Positions 11,105-22,859 of a stretch of 64,000 nucleotides of DNA are shown piece by piece. The DNA is from Eutreptiella sp. 'Long Island Sound 2002' (Eukaryota > Euglenozoa > Euglenophyceae > Eutreptiales > Eutreptiaceae), in assembly GCA_964036045.1 (NCBI GenBank), contig OZ038385.1, forward strand, positions 57,383,919 to 57,447,918. The letters are read 5' to 3'. Each line of letters opens with the position of its first letter. The first letter of the stretch is position 1. Both the position numbers and the translations under genes were made by a program. The notes under the pieces are model-generated. The model worked only from the letters and a program-made list of their open reading frames with translations. It was not told the DNA's origin and searched no databases.

Positions 11105-14100
11105 CGGCTGGATCGCTGAGGCGTAGCAACTGACGCGCTTGTGCGTGGGGCTCAGCGCTGTGCTGCGGCTTCATGGAAGGTTTCCAGCGAGGGTGACAGC
11201 CGTGCACACGCGCTTTGTTCTGTGGCGACGCACCATGCGGTCATGAAAAGGGTGACGCTTGTCGACGCCTACCGGGAACATTTGTGACATCTGCCGACAG
11301 TCCCTGATGAGCGGCTGGGGTGGCCAAAGGGCATAAGGGGGAGCGACAAGCACATTTTCAGGTTAGGTCAGGTGTCCTGCGAGCTGAAGAGGGACGGGCG
11401 CTGGGTCAGTGCCAGCCCAGGGCTGAAGCCGTAGAAGAAATGAGAGCATGATCATTCGTTGGTCCGGAAACAAACAGATAGGTCGATCTGGTGAGCATTT
11501 GTGGTCTGGGTCGCACATTATGAGTTCGAGGGACAGCTCGCGGTTTGGGGCAGGTTCCGTGCTCCAGGGTGCAACCTGCCAGTAGGCACTGTGGCCGAGC
11601 ACGCTGACGCTGGTGCCCAACTTGGGGCCCAGGGCCCAGTTACAAGAGCACAGGAACAGTATGGGGCATTCTTGGAAGTCTTCAAAACATGTCGCAGTGT
11701 ACCAGGAAGGGATTGTAACGTAAACGTCCCGGAGTGTAACGGGACGTGATGGAGTGTATAGTTTTCCGTCGTCGCACAGCAGTGTTTTGGTGCATTCCGC
11801 CCGTTGTCAAACACCGGGTGCCGTAAGAGGCCAGACCGTTGGTGGGAGTGTTCAGAGAGCAGGGGGGCCCTTGTTGGGGGTTAGTGGGCTTGTTTTGTCC
11901 AGTCGTTCATGGCCTCCAGACACTGTGTTCATGAATACAGTGCACGATGTCCATCAAGGGAGCCACGGTATTGGTCACAGGGAACGTCGCAGCCACGAAC
12001 ACAAGGAGAGCCACCGTCGCAGTCACGGGCAGAGGTACAATTTAGGCAAAGCCACAGCTGCAAACACAAGGAGAGAGGAGGCGGGGAGGGGTCTGGAGAC
12101 CACCCAACCGCCCACGCACCCGCTTTACGGTTGCGGACCCCCACGGTCACGGTCACACAGAAAATCAGTGACAGGCACAACGAGAGCCACAGTCACGGTT
12201 ACACGCATCCACCTCAGAAAATTTTTGCGTGGAAAGTGAAAGGTTTGAAGGGGCTGGAAACATGAAAGGGAGGTCCACAAATTTTGTGGCCTCTTGACCC
12301 AAGAAACCTCCACCGGCGGACATTCATTTAAGCCGTGGCATTTTCAGATCCAGCTTCAGATCCAGCGCCTTCTCATGCCTGCACATGGGCCTTTGTCTGT
12401 GACTGTAACTGTAACCCCGGGGTTCCTAAACTATGGCTTGGGCAAGTGGCCGCGGAAGTGAGTGCATGAGTATTGACGGGGTGGGCTGTACAAACAGCTT
12501 TGGAGAAGATCGACGTCGCAGATGCTGTTCCCGTTTTTGCCCCGGCCTTCTTACCGTACAAAGGTCATTGTAGTCGTCGAAGATGCATGCGCATGGAATA
12601 AGATGCGCATCAGAAAAAAAAGCGCACACTACAATAAGACCCAGCAACACATCACACCAACTGTGGATGCAGCTTATGAATCCCTCTTCAGTCCGTTGGC
12701 CTGACGAAGGGGTTCTTTCGGGGCCATAGGATGTTGGGGCACCTGGGGCTGGTTTGCAGTGGTGCGGGAATGTTAACCTCCAAGTGGTTTGTATTGGGGG
12801 AAGTGGGCCGCTTGATCAGTGTGAATACATCCTATGTCACAGAAGTACGGGAGCCGAGTGGCTGCCAGGGCATTGCCGTGAGAACCCACGGCCAATTCTT
12901 TGACACAGAAACCAGAAGAACTACTAACGAATACAACAAAGTCACAAATTCAAATCCCAGGGGAACCGATTTTCGTGAAGAGTTTGCCTCATACCAGGTG
13001 CCATTCAGCAACACCTCTTCTCTGCACACCCAGAATTCGGTAGGAACCGGCTGCTTTCAGCCCAAATTCAGTCAGACCTAACTCTATATGATTATGTGTG
13101 ATTTGGCGGACGCCAGTGGAAGCCCGGACAAAATGCTCAAGTGCACCATTGCGACGACCGCTGACGAAGGATGATGCAACCTGCGACACCAAAGGATTCA
13201 AGAGGGTTCGTCCGAGGGATGCCAGGGCGCAGTCTGCCTTCAATGCACATCCAGTGAAGAAGAGCCTTTGGTGCTCACAGTGGGGGGGCATTTGACTCTG
13301 CTTTGAGGTGTGGCACAGCAGTGCTGCAAGCAGGGGGGCAATCCTGCAGCATGCATCATGCAGATGAAGTGAGTCCGGAACAGCAACGAACTGGGCACGG
13401 GGTTTGCCCACAGGCAAGCAGGTCCATCAGAAGTTTTCTCGCGCTTGTTGTGATCAGGAGTGACCGATCCGATTCAGATGCTTCCAAGTCGCTTCAGCAC
13501 AAACGAATTGGAGGGGGGAGTTTCGCCAAGGGCAATTTGACCTTTGAAAACCCCAAAGCTCACAGTGCCATACCTCTTGCGCCAAGGCTCTGGGGGATTA
13601 TTTTTGAGAGACAACCAGATTCGGTCCCTTTCGTAAACCAAATTGCCCCACTATTTCAGATTGAATGTTTTGGCGAGAGGGCAAATGACTTGGCAGAGGA
13701 GGGCTTTCCGAGCCCGCCCCTGTACTCTGCAAAAACCCCCGATGCTGCGAGCTGGGCCTGTCATTTCGGTTGTGCGCCCTGGCGAGGCATGCTGAGGGAT
13801 TGGCATCGAAATTGTCCAGAAAGATGAAAGTCCAGCACGCAGGCATTCTCTCAAGTGACGTTGGACTAGACTTACATGACACATGGAAGTTTGAGAAAAT
13901 GGGGAGGTTCAATTCAGCCATGCCGCATTATTTGATGCCCCTGTGCGGAGCTGTCATGGAACACCGCAGTACTGTTGCCGGAACAAGATGTGCCCATGCT
14001 TGTACCCCAAGAAATGGCAACAAAGGGGCTCTGTTGCACTGCTCAGTGATGGAATGGGATGGGATGTTTTGGGATTTGTTGCATTTCATGGATGTGTTTT

Positions 14101-16784
14101 GGATGTGTTACATGGCTCTGTGCAGCCACGGCTGAAGTCAGGGAAAAGCTACGGACCCCGTGCCTAAACAAGGCCGTGTTTTTTCGCGACCTAGTGGGGG
14201 GCCGTTTTGGGGGGGTTTGGGCTGCATTGCAGCAACACTGGCGGGCAATCATATCCAAACCAATTGGATTCTTTTCCACAAAACTGCAGTCAGAAAAAGC
14301 CATTCGACAGGATCGTCGCGCTTAGGCAATGATGTGCTTTTGCAAGAGGAGAGGAGCACACCACCATTCCAGTTGTGTAAACAATGGCAAAGGCATCAAA
14401 AGTTGCAAGAACGACGCTCGGTGTTGTTCGGACAAGGCTGTTGTTTTACGCAAGACTTTTTACATAAATAAAACCGCAAATGGAAAAAACAACAAGAGAT
14501 TCTGCGAGGTGAATTGATGAGGCGTTATGTCGTTGTCAGCCTCGCTTCCTCCATGGGCAGAGGTCTTGGGGTCTGTGGCAGGGTGTAAGCAGGATTTCTC
14601 AATGGTCCAGATTTGGGCAAAGTGTCTCAAGCACATGCAATTCACATGTGATTCAAAAAAAAACGAACAATAGCATTTTTGCATGCACCCCACTCTCTGG
14701 ACCCCTAATATTTGGTTGTTGGGGTCCCGCAGTGCACTCACATGCGCACAGGGGATCAGGCACCCAGGGAGCCAACCCTGGGCCCAGCGGCACAGCGCCG
14801 TTGTTCGTCTGCACCCAGCACCCAGTGGGCTACCGCTGGGCCCCTGAGGCGCACTGTGGAACGGAATGGTGGGCCAGGCAAGGGAAGGAACCTCCGACAA
14901 AACCGGGGTGGGCAGAACCAAGGACGACGGCGCGGTCACGCGTAAATCACCCGGGACACCATGCAGGCGCGCACACCACCCGCGTCAACCATGAAGCGCA
15001 TGCCACCCGCAACCGACAAGGAACGTGCCCTGTGCAAGCGCGACCCACAGAGTGGGGAAGCGTATGTGGTGGACGGCCGGGACAACGCGTGGAGGAGCAG
15101 GGTGCCTGGGCCTCGTGCACATGGAAACACAGGGAGGCAGGTTGTGGACGGCCTGAGGACGGCGGTGTGGACAGCAAAAACAGCCAACCAGCCCCTGCAA
15201 CAACCAGCACAACCCCAATACACCAACTACTGGGCACCGCTGACACGCAAACGGCACATCATGCCACATCCAGCACAGCCCCAGCACACCAACCACTGGT
15301 CTCAGCGAACGCAAAAACGACACCAGCATGAGCACCGGCCGCAGCGGCCGACAGAAAGCAGCGACCCGACACAACATGCGGAGAGAAGAACGGGTGACTG
15401 TCCATGCCCCGTAAAGAAACAACAGCCAGACGGAATGTCACACAGGGTGATGAGGGGGGTCAATTTCGTGACGACTATCAAACAACAGTGAATACGCCCC
15501 TTCCACTGCAACCCAACGGGACCACAAAATCCATGGCTCCAAGAATGGTTGCCCCGCCATTGCTCGGCGTTGCTTGCGCATGGGGGGGCGGGGGGGTTAA
15601 GGTCCAAGGAATAAGGTTTGCCGGTGCATCATTCAAAAGCGACACAGTGGCAGGGTTCTTGCTACACGCACACGTCCAGTTTACGTCGATGAGTATCCCC
15701 CCCTCCCTTTTTGGGCCACACCCGTCACTGCAGTAATATACAGTAACCACCCTCTCTTCCCGCTTGCAGCACCTTGCTTCAGCCCCCTCACCCCCTCCCA
15801 CATGCATGAGCCGCCAAAAGCAAGCCCGGTGACCGTACTCTGAACATTGTCTTTGGTGTCGCTAGTCCTTCAGAGCTGTAGAAATCGACCTCTTTGATCC
15901 TCATCAACCCCCTAACGTAATGACTAGTATTAGCGTCGGGCTTTTTTGTAGTTGTCAAGTGCTTTGTCATTGACTGTGACAGTGATTAATCCAGGCCATT
16001 GCTGACGCCAATCGCTACCAAATGGGTGGAAACAGGTCCACCAAATACCCTACAACGCAGGCGCTACGCGCTATATGTACAAGCAAACAGCCCATATCCA
16101 GGGCCCATGCTAGGCGGTGCACCTGCGCGCTTGCATCCCTGTCCTCCACCCTACATAACCCACAGGAAGGCGAAAACAGATAATAATACAGCCTGTGTGC
16201 CTCGGCGCGAGTCCACGATGAACAACACGATGAACCATTGTTTTCCCTCACATCTGTAAATTGGGGCCGCACCTTGGATGAAGCATCTTGTCTATAAGTA
16301 CTGTAATGGGAATCCCTCGGCCACCAATCACGGCATCACATTTTACAGCCATTGTGCCATTTGGAGCAAACGGCCGAAGGCATGAAGGTAGTCATTATGG
16401 TGCACTTCTGGGGGAAAGGGGCATCTATAGAGCTATCATGCAATTTTCTTGTGCCTCTTCCGCAAACAAGTGTTGACGCCTGTTTCCTTGACGGGAGATA
16501 GTGGCAAGTTGGAGGGCGGGGGGGATGAACAGGGGCCATGTTCATGGAGATGGGAGGCAATGCCAGCCGGGGGGGATGTTGGCGGGTGGGGGGGCAGGGG
16601 GGCAATTAAGGGGGTGCGGGATGCGGGATGCTCCAAGCGGATGCTAGTGGCCATGAGCGGTGTTGCCAGTTTTCAGACAATCGACAAATGTGTTTCAGGT
16701 TTTGAGAGTAGTGTTTAGGAGAAGAGAGAGGAGTGCACCCGATAGCACTCCAACAACACGGCCGGGCGGAAATAGGTCAAAACA
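11105..16784. other. Gene-poor interval
   Basis: I find no exon chain here that I can defend. Contents noted: a CACGGTCAC/AGCCAC-type short repeat at about 11980-12210, a 70-bp tandem duplication at about 15203-15325, a GTTGGGGTCCC word of the dispersed poly-C family near 14717, and poly-G runs near 15582 and 16575. Open frames of 100-230 codons (for example 13303-13827 and 14648-15331) lack family motifs and splice context. Confidence 0.5.
15203..15325. repeat. ~70-bp direct tandem duplication
   Basis: The segment beginning CCAGCACAACCCCAATACAC is repeated about 70 bases later as CCAGCACAGCCCCAGCACAC. Each is followed by CAACYACTGG and a CGCAAA run. The two copies are roughly 75-80 percent alike by eye. 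Confidence 0.6.
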
Positions 16785-16925
16785 GATAGTTGGCGTCCTA
16801 GGGGGCACACTTAGCGCAGTGCGCGCGCAGTGCAACTATTTGGGCGTCTGGCCGTACTAGAGACCCATACTTTGAGATACTAGGGGCATCATTGTTGCCC
16901 TTAGCGTACGTTTTGATTTCTTATT
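16785..16925 (-). repeat. Dispersed repeat, copy A (inverted relative to copy at 52.7 kb)
   Basis: Read on the minus strand this segment gives AATGATGCCCCTAGTATCTC, then AAAGTATGGGTCTCTAGTAC, then GGCCAGACGCCCAAATAGTT and GCACTGCGCTAAGTG. The same words occur in the same order on the plus strand at 52695-52830. It lies beside the orphan exon at 17151. Confidence 0.75.
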
Positions 16926-17150
16926 GTGTCCCCTTTGTACTTGAATGGGGGATTCGCAGAGGCGCGAATTTGACAACTTTTTGCTGTGTTTTGCGCGTAA
17001 CTTGGTGCCATCGTGTGTGTTTCCTGTGCTACTTTCACCAACGGTGCTACTATAAATGTGCGAATATTCGATGTTGTTCGGTCGAACCCACTACGAATCC
17101 TCCCAAATTCACGCAGAATTCGCACCAAATTCAAGCTTGTAGGATAACAG

Positions 17151-17233
17151 GGACAAGCTGCAGGCCAAGGTGAACACCTTGGAGTGCGAGTCGCGGCGGT
17201 CCAAGGGCGGCAAGGGCCCCCGAGAAGGCAGGG
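17151..17233 (+). CDS. Orphan exon, coiled-coil-like
   Basis: After an acceptor-like AGGATAACAG the plus strand reads DKLQAKVNTLECESRRSKGG, a charged, helix-prone stretch typical of coding sequence, and reaches a possible donor GTCAGG in phase 1. I could not link it to exons on either side. It may be a relic carried with the neighbouring dispersed repeat. Confidence 0.3.
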
Positions 17234-18094
17234 GTCAGGCTGCCACTTCTGATTTCATCCCCCTCTGTTCATGGCTTTCCACATTTTGCATAATGTCATA
17301 TACGGAGGGAAGGTAGCTTGCATTTGTCTTCAGCTACGGTAGTTCGGGTGACCTAAATTTAGGGCTGTTTGGAAGGGGTGGGCCTGGGGTCTCTTCGGGG
17401 GGAACCTAGTGTACAGTGCAAGGGCTCCCCCCTAGGACCCGCAGAGCCCCCCCCCCCCCCCCCGGGGTTTCGTTGTAGCACAAATTCCCCAAAAGCATGC
17501 TTTACGGCTATGCGAACCGTTGTCTTTTCAATCATGCACAATGTTGACATTATAAAAGCAAGAAATAGCATGACTATTCAACTCAAACCAAAATTTTCCC
17601 ATCGAAAATATCAGAACTTGGATCTTTCCCCTAAGACCTTAGCATTTTGGACTTTTGGTTTTAGGGCTTACACATGGTGTCCACCATTGTTTATTTACAT
17701 TGCCCATGCCGTGTGACTTTCTTTTTTCCTGTCATGGCACTTCAGGGCGGGCCAACCTAAGCACCCATTTCTCCCCAATTGTCCAATCCCATGATACCCT
17801 AAATAGGGAAAGACAAACATGGTGCTATGTTGCAAGGGGCCACACAAATAATGTCATAGGTATCCACATATGCATTGAAACCATGTGCGATAACCATGAC
17901 CTTTTTGAGGGTGCCCATGCCCGGTTATTGAGGCGCTTGTTTCACTTTGCACATGAGTTGGGGATTGCTGTGCCACGGGTCTGTTTCTGTTGGCCGGAAG
18001 CTTTTGTTGATTCACAGGTACATGTGTTGGCATACTGTACTGTTTTTCATTTGTTGTGCGTGGTAAAACCAAATTCCACCCCTTTTGTGTATAT

Positions 18095-18175
18095 TCAAAA
18101 TGCTCAGAATGAAATGGGTAATTCATGCCCCCAGAATGGAGAAAGATTTCCAACTTCCCCCCCCTCCCCGACCCC
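18095..18175. repeat. Dispersed poly-C element, copy 1 (right module)
   Basis: TTCAAAATGCTCAGAATGAA is followed by GGGTAATTCA and a C-rich tract. The same phrase order is seen near 23566 and 29696. Confidence 0.55.
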
Positions 18176-18629
18176 CATGGAGCCACCGCCGTGCTTCTGT
18201 GTGGCACCAGTTCCATGTGCCTGCGACCCCAGAGGGCAAGAATTTGCCTTTCATCATCAGGTTTTACATTCGCACTGGAGGGATGGACCCAAGTGCCAAA
18301 TGCGTGCAGCTGTTTGTGTTGCTTTGCGTCGGGAACTGAATGCAGTAGGCTGTTTGAAGGGTTTATGCAGGAGCGTAGAAGGGTGTGCAGGGGCTCTGTG
18401 CAGGGTGTGTGCAGGGTGTGTTACATGGAGGGGTGTATGGAGGGTGTATGCAAGGATTGTTCAGGGCTGTGGAGGTTGCAGGGTATGCAGCAGCGGGTGG
18501 GCTGGGATGGATTGCCATAGGTAAGACGTAGGGCTGCCATTTGGTTCCAGCTAGACCCTCAGAACTGCACCAATGAGGAACAGCATTTTTGGCGCCTGAC
18601 AGTGAATAGTCTTCGATGTATATGTGTCG

Positions 18630-18885
18630 TCAAACTGCTGAATTCAACAGGGAAATCAAATATGCAAACAAGAAAGGATTTTTTTTTCAAAAATGTTCGA
18701 AAAATTTTTGGAAAATTTTGAAAAAACAAGGCCTTTGGGTAGTCAAAAATGATCTGAACTGCATGGGGAATTCAAATACGTCTAAGAAAAAAGACTCATA
18801 AAATTTTGAACCCCCCTGCCCCCCGCTCACCCTACGGGTGTTGGGGTCCAGAACTGGACTGAAATACCTCCCGTGATGCACCTCT
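18630..18885. repeat. Dispersed poly-C element, copy 2
   Basis: AATTCAACAGGGAAATCAAATATGC leads through A-rich sequence to AAAATTTTGAACCCCCC and then to GTGTTGGGGTCCAGAACTGG and ACTGAAATACC. The same right-hand end follows the poly-C tract near 24292 and 38526. This copy ends just before the BRCT exon. Confidence 0.6.
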
Positions 18886-18928
18886 CGACCTCATCGCCTT
18901 CCACTGTCGCATTAGTGGCTCCTCGAAG

Positions 18929-21025
18929 ATGGCGGGCCCTGGGGATGCCCTCGTGGGCAAAGGTTTCAGTTGGGACGACCCTCTGCACATGCCCGCTACC
19001 ACTCGGCAGCACTTGACGTTGGCGGTAGAGGCCCAAGGGGGCGTGGTGCACTACACCCTCACTTCCAACGTGCATTTCCTGGTTTCCTGGGGCCCTGCAA
19101 CATCGACGTCGCTGCGCCAGCGGCAGGCCACTCGGCTTGGCATCCCCATTGTGCGTGCGGAGTTCCTGCATGAGTGCAGGCGCGCCGGCCGCCTGGTGGA
19201 GCCAGGGCCGTACCTTGTGTCAAAAGCTGAGGCGCAGGCGCAGGTTTTTAAGCCTGTGGGGGAGGCAGGTATGGCTGTCAGCAGGAGGAGCACCTGGGGA
19301 GCGGCAGGGGAGCGGCAGAGGGCCCACCAGAAGGCGACAGGGAGTGGCGCGTGCGCACCGTGGATTCTGGACCGTCAGCGACACGGGGGCAGATGCGGAC
19401 AGGGACAGGGACGGGGGGGGGGGGCGCATGGCAGTACATGGCAGATCAGCGCATGGCGGAGCGAAGAGCAAAGAGCAGCGGAGGGCCGAGCAGAGGGGAG
19501 CCGTCATGTCCAGAGCTCGGCAGAGCACAGCAACGCGGAGCGGCGCGGAGCAGTCCAGAGCGGAGCTGAGTAACACAGAGCAGGACAGAACACAGTAGAA
19601 CAGCAGAGAGCAGAGCAGGACAGGGGGGAACAGCGCGGCCCTGAGAGGACCAGAAGAAAGCGCAGCGGTGTGGGCGGACCAGAGCAGCGCCAAGTGAATG
19701 AGAGCAGAGCGGAGCGCAGGGGAGAAGAGCAGAGACAACAGCGTAGCGCAGAGCACGGCAGAGCAGCGCACGGAAGACCAAAGAGTGGAGCACAGCACAG
19801 ACGAGCAATGCATGGCCGAGCAGAGAGGAGCCGACCGGTCCGGAAATCGCACGAGCACAGCAGAACAGAGCGGTGCGGGACAGGACAGGGCGAGCGGAGT
19901 AGCGCAGCAGCAGGGTACCGCAGAGCAGAGCGGAACTCAGTGCGGTAACAGGGCACAGAGCAAGGCAGAGCGGAACAGCGCAGCCCAGAGGAGAGCAGGG
20001 CAGCACAACCCAGAGTGCACCAGTGCAGAGCAGAGCGGAGCACCACAGCACGGCCCGGCAACCACCGCGTGCATCCCACGCACGCACCCAGAGCACCACC
20101 ACCGGCCCACGGCTGAAGACCCAACAACAAGCGCCGCATCCACCACGCGTACAGCTCCCCCCCCAACACAGATTAGGGATGGGGTTGGGCACCAATACCC
20201 AAAATTGCTGTCCGCTCTCAACAGGTGACCAAAGGCGGTCGCTGGTTGCCTGGGGCTTGCTTGAAATTTGGTGAACGGACTCCCCTGCCCGGGAGCCATT
20301 CCGGACTACAGCAGGAGGCTTCGTGGTTTAGCCGTCCTCGTACATGATGCCCCCCCAATATGGCCCAGGTTCAAACCCTAGGTGGGACACAACACAATGA
20401 TATCAAGCCTTTCAAGGCGCTTGGGAGTCGGTGCACATGTGACTTGAAGTGTAACATGCAGCACACGGAGTAAAATCGCGTCGGCAAACAGGCATTCATG
20501 CGGTGAGATGTTCTTTACCCGTCATGTAGTGTAGCAATATCAGGTGAGCCATGTATGCGTGTGTCGCATATTGCGGGTGTATGTGATATCTGTCGTATCA
20601 CTGGCCTTGTAGATCGCCCGCATGTTCTTCCACAACCTCTATCTTCCCTACCTTCCCCTCACGCCTGCCTCTGCAGATTCAGTCCCACCACTGAGCCCCT
20701 GTCAAATTCCAGTGGAAGCCCAAACTGCAGCGAAGCCCCCGCACCCAGACACACACAAGGCCGGAAGTTCCTCCAGCACGGTGCCGGAGTGTGGCCAGGG
20801 CAGTCCGCCCCCTGCTATTTTAGACAGCAGCAGCGCCTCTCAGGCCATTGTTGGGATGCCCCCTTCAGTTACTGGACTGATTTTGGCTGCCAGGCCCCCC
20901 GTCCGACGCCTCAAGTGGACAGGTCACCCCAAGCTCTGCTGCATGGATGGATGCATGAGATTGATGGGCTGTCTGATTGATCGACCAACTAATCGATTGA
21001 TTGAGTGCTGTAGTGTGTGTGTGTG

Positions 21026-21093
<68 letters not shown>

Positions 21094-22828
21094 CCAAACT
21101 TGACAGGGCAAGGGTCGCAACAAACCAGAAATTGTGGCTCCTCCCACATGATTGCATGACACGAATGTTGAAATTCGAGCTACTGAGTAACAACGTGTTG
21201 CAAGCGGTGGGGGAACTGTGGAGCAGAACAATCAGCATTCCAATGGGGGGGGGGGGCGTTCTCGGCCCAGAGCACTGACCTGCACACACTGTGGGGGGTG
21301 AAGAAAGGGGGTAAGCGACTGAGGGACTGGGGCTCAATCATGATATCAAAGGAGGGGTATATATACTGGACCAGGGGCAACTTGTGGTTCAGCCTTGCAC
21401 AGTTCCGCGACAACGCGAGCAACATTGCCCCAGGCACGCGCACCAAGCTGGTGCAAGAGGTTTGTGACCTGCTGTCGGAAATCTGGTAGAGGTCCTGTGC
21501 AATTGTGTTGACTCTGGAACACACACATATGTGGGGCAATGCTTAAAACTGAGCCGCCGTGCCCTGGGTGTGCAAATGACGGTGGGGGGCAGGCACTGCT
21601 GCGCCTCAGCACACCCCTCAACACTCATGGGATTTGCGGTCATCAGCCCAACACATGCAGCAAGAGAATACCTCCCGTGTATCCTCATTAGCAGCCTGAC
21701 CGGAACCCTCCCTTGGCAAGTGACATGGGCATCCCAAATTTTGTCTGCCCTGGCTTGGGCCAAGCTCGCAATGCTATCAGGCTACAAGAGAATGACCGTG
21801 ATGCGAGCGCTGCACAAAGCAGTGTGCCGTGTGCATGCCGCCTCACCGTGGTGGGTGGAAAAAAACTATGCCCACGGTGTACAGCGTCAGGGACGACCTC
21901 CCCTGCACGCGAAAAGCTGCCACAGGGAAACTTGTCCACTGGCTCACGGCAAACGCTGTCTGGAGTAGCCCCAGATACACAAATAGATAAATACCCCTGG
22001 AGTTCTAGCCAAAGGGCTACACGCCTGCCTACATAGCTATACTGCGCAGCATCGCAGCCAAGCCGTGATGCACCCATCACCTATCCCCCATTCGGCTTGT
22101 TTTTCTCTGTTCTTATGTTTTGTGTGTGTGTGTGGCGGGGTGGTTGCACCTAGCACACGATATTGTAGGCAGTGGCATGGTAGTACACGGGCTCCTCCGT
22201 GGGTTGTTTTTGTGGTCTTGGGAGGGAAGGTTCATTTGCTTCACCCAGCACTGAACATTCTTCCATCAGTGTCATCTTTACCAGACCGAAAGACGTCTAG
22301 GACAGCTCTGCTGTTCTTGAGGAGTTTTATTTCCACCGCTTTTCTTGCTTTGTTCTTGTCTCGCGGTTCTCAACATGGGTGTGTGTGTGTGTTTCAGCAC
22401 AGTTTCATGCATCAGCGGTCATTCTCATTTGTTTTCTGGTTTGAGGTGTTGGGTTGCCATTTCCGTGGAGTCCATGGCAGGCAGCGCCTGGGCAGAAGCC
22501 CATCATGGTGGCATGATGCCGAAAAACTAAATATTTATGTCGGTTATGTGCCTCCGAGTGAATCGATTCCAGTCAGCACCTAGCTCTGTTAAATAGGGTC
22601 AGCCTGCCGGAGGCTCCGTCCACACCGTTCTGTTTCCGCTTCTGTTTCTGCTGTTCTCTGTCCTCTATCTTTTGCAGCACAGTGTGCGTATCTGGTCTGC
22701 ATCCAGCTGAATTCACAACGTGCACCCACTGTTCGCCACGCCTGTTTGTCTTGTGTCAATCATGTGTGTGTGTGTGTGTGTGTGTTCCACCGCTTTTCTT
22801 GCTTCGTTCTTGTCTTGCAGTTCCCAAC

Positions 22829-22859
<31 letters not shown>

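Noticed and set aside
14648-15331. 227-codon plus-strand frame
   Set aside because: Pro/Thr/His-rich text derived from a CA-rich, partly tandemly duplicated stretch; no domain or splice context.
19446-20195. Long Ser/Cys/Leu-rich minus-strand frames (up to 249 codons)
   Set aside because: They are translations of the GAGCAG purine minisatellite in different frames, with no non-repeat sequence.
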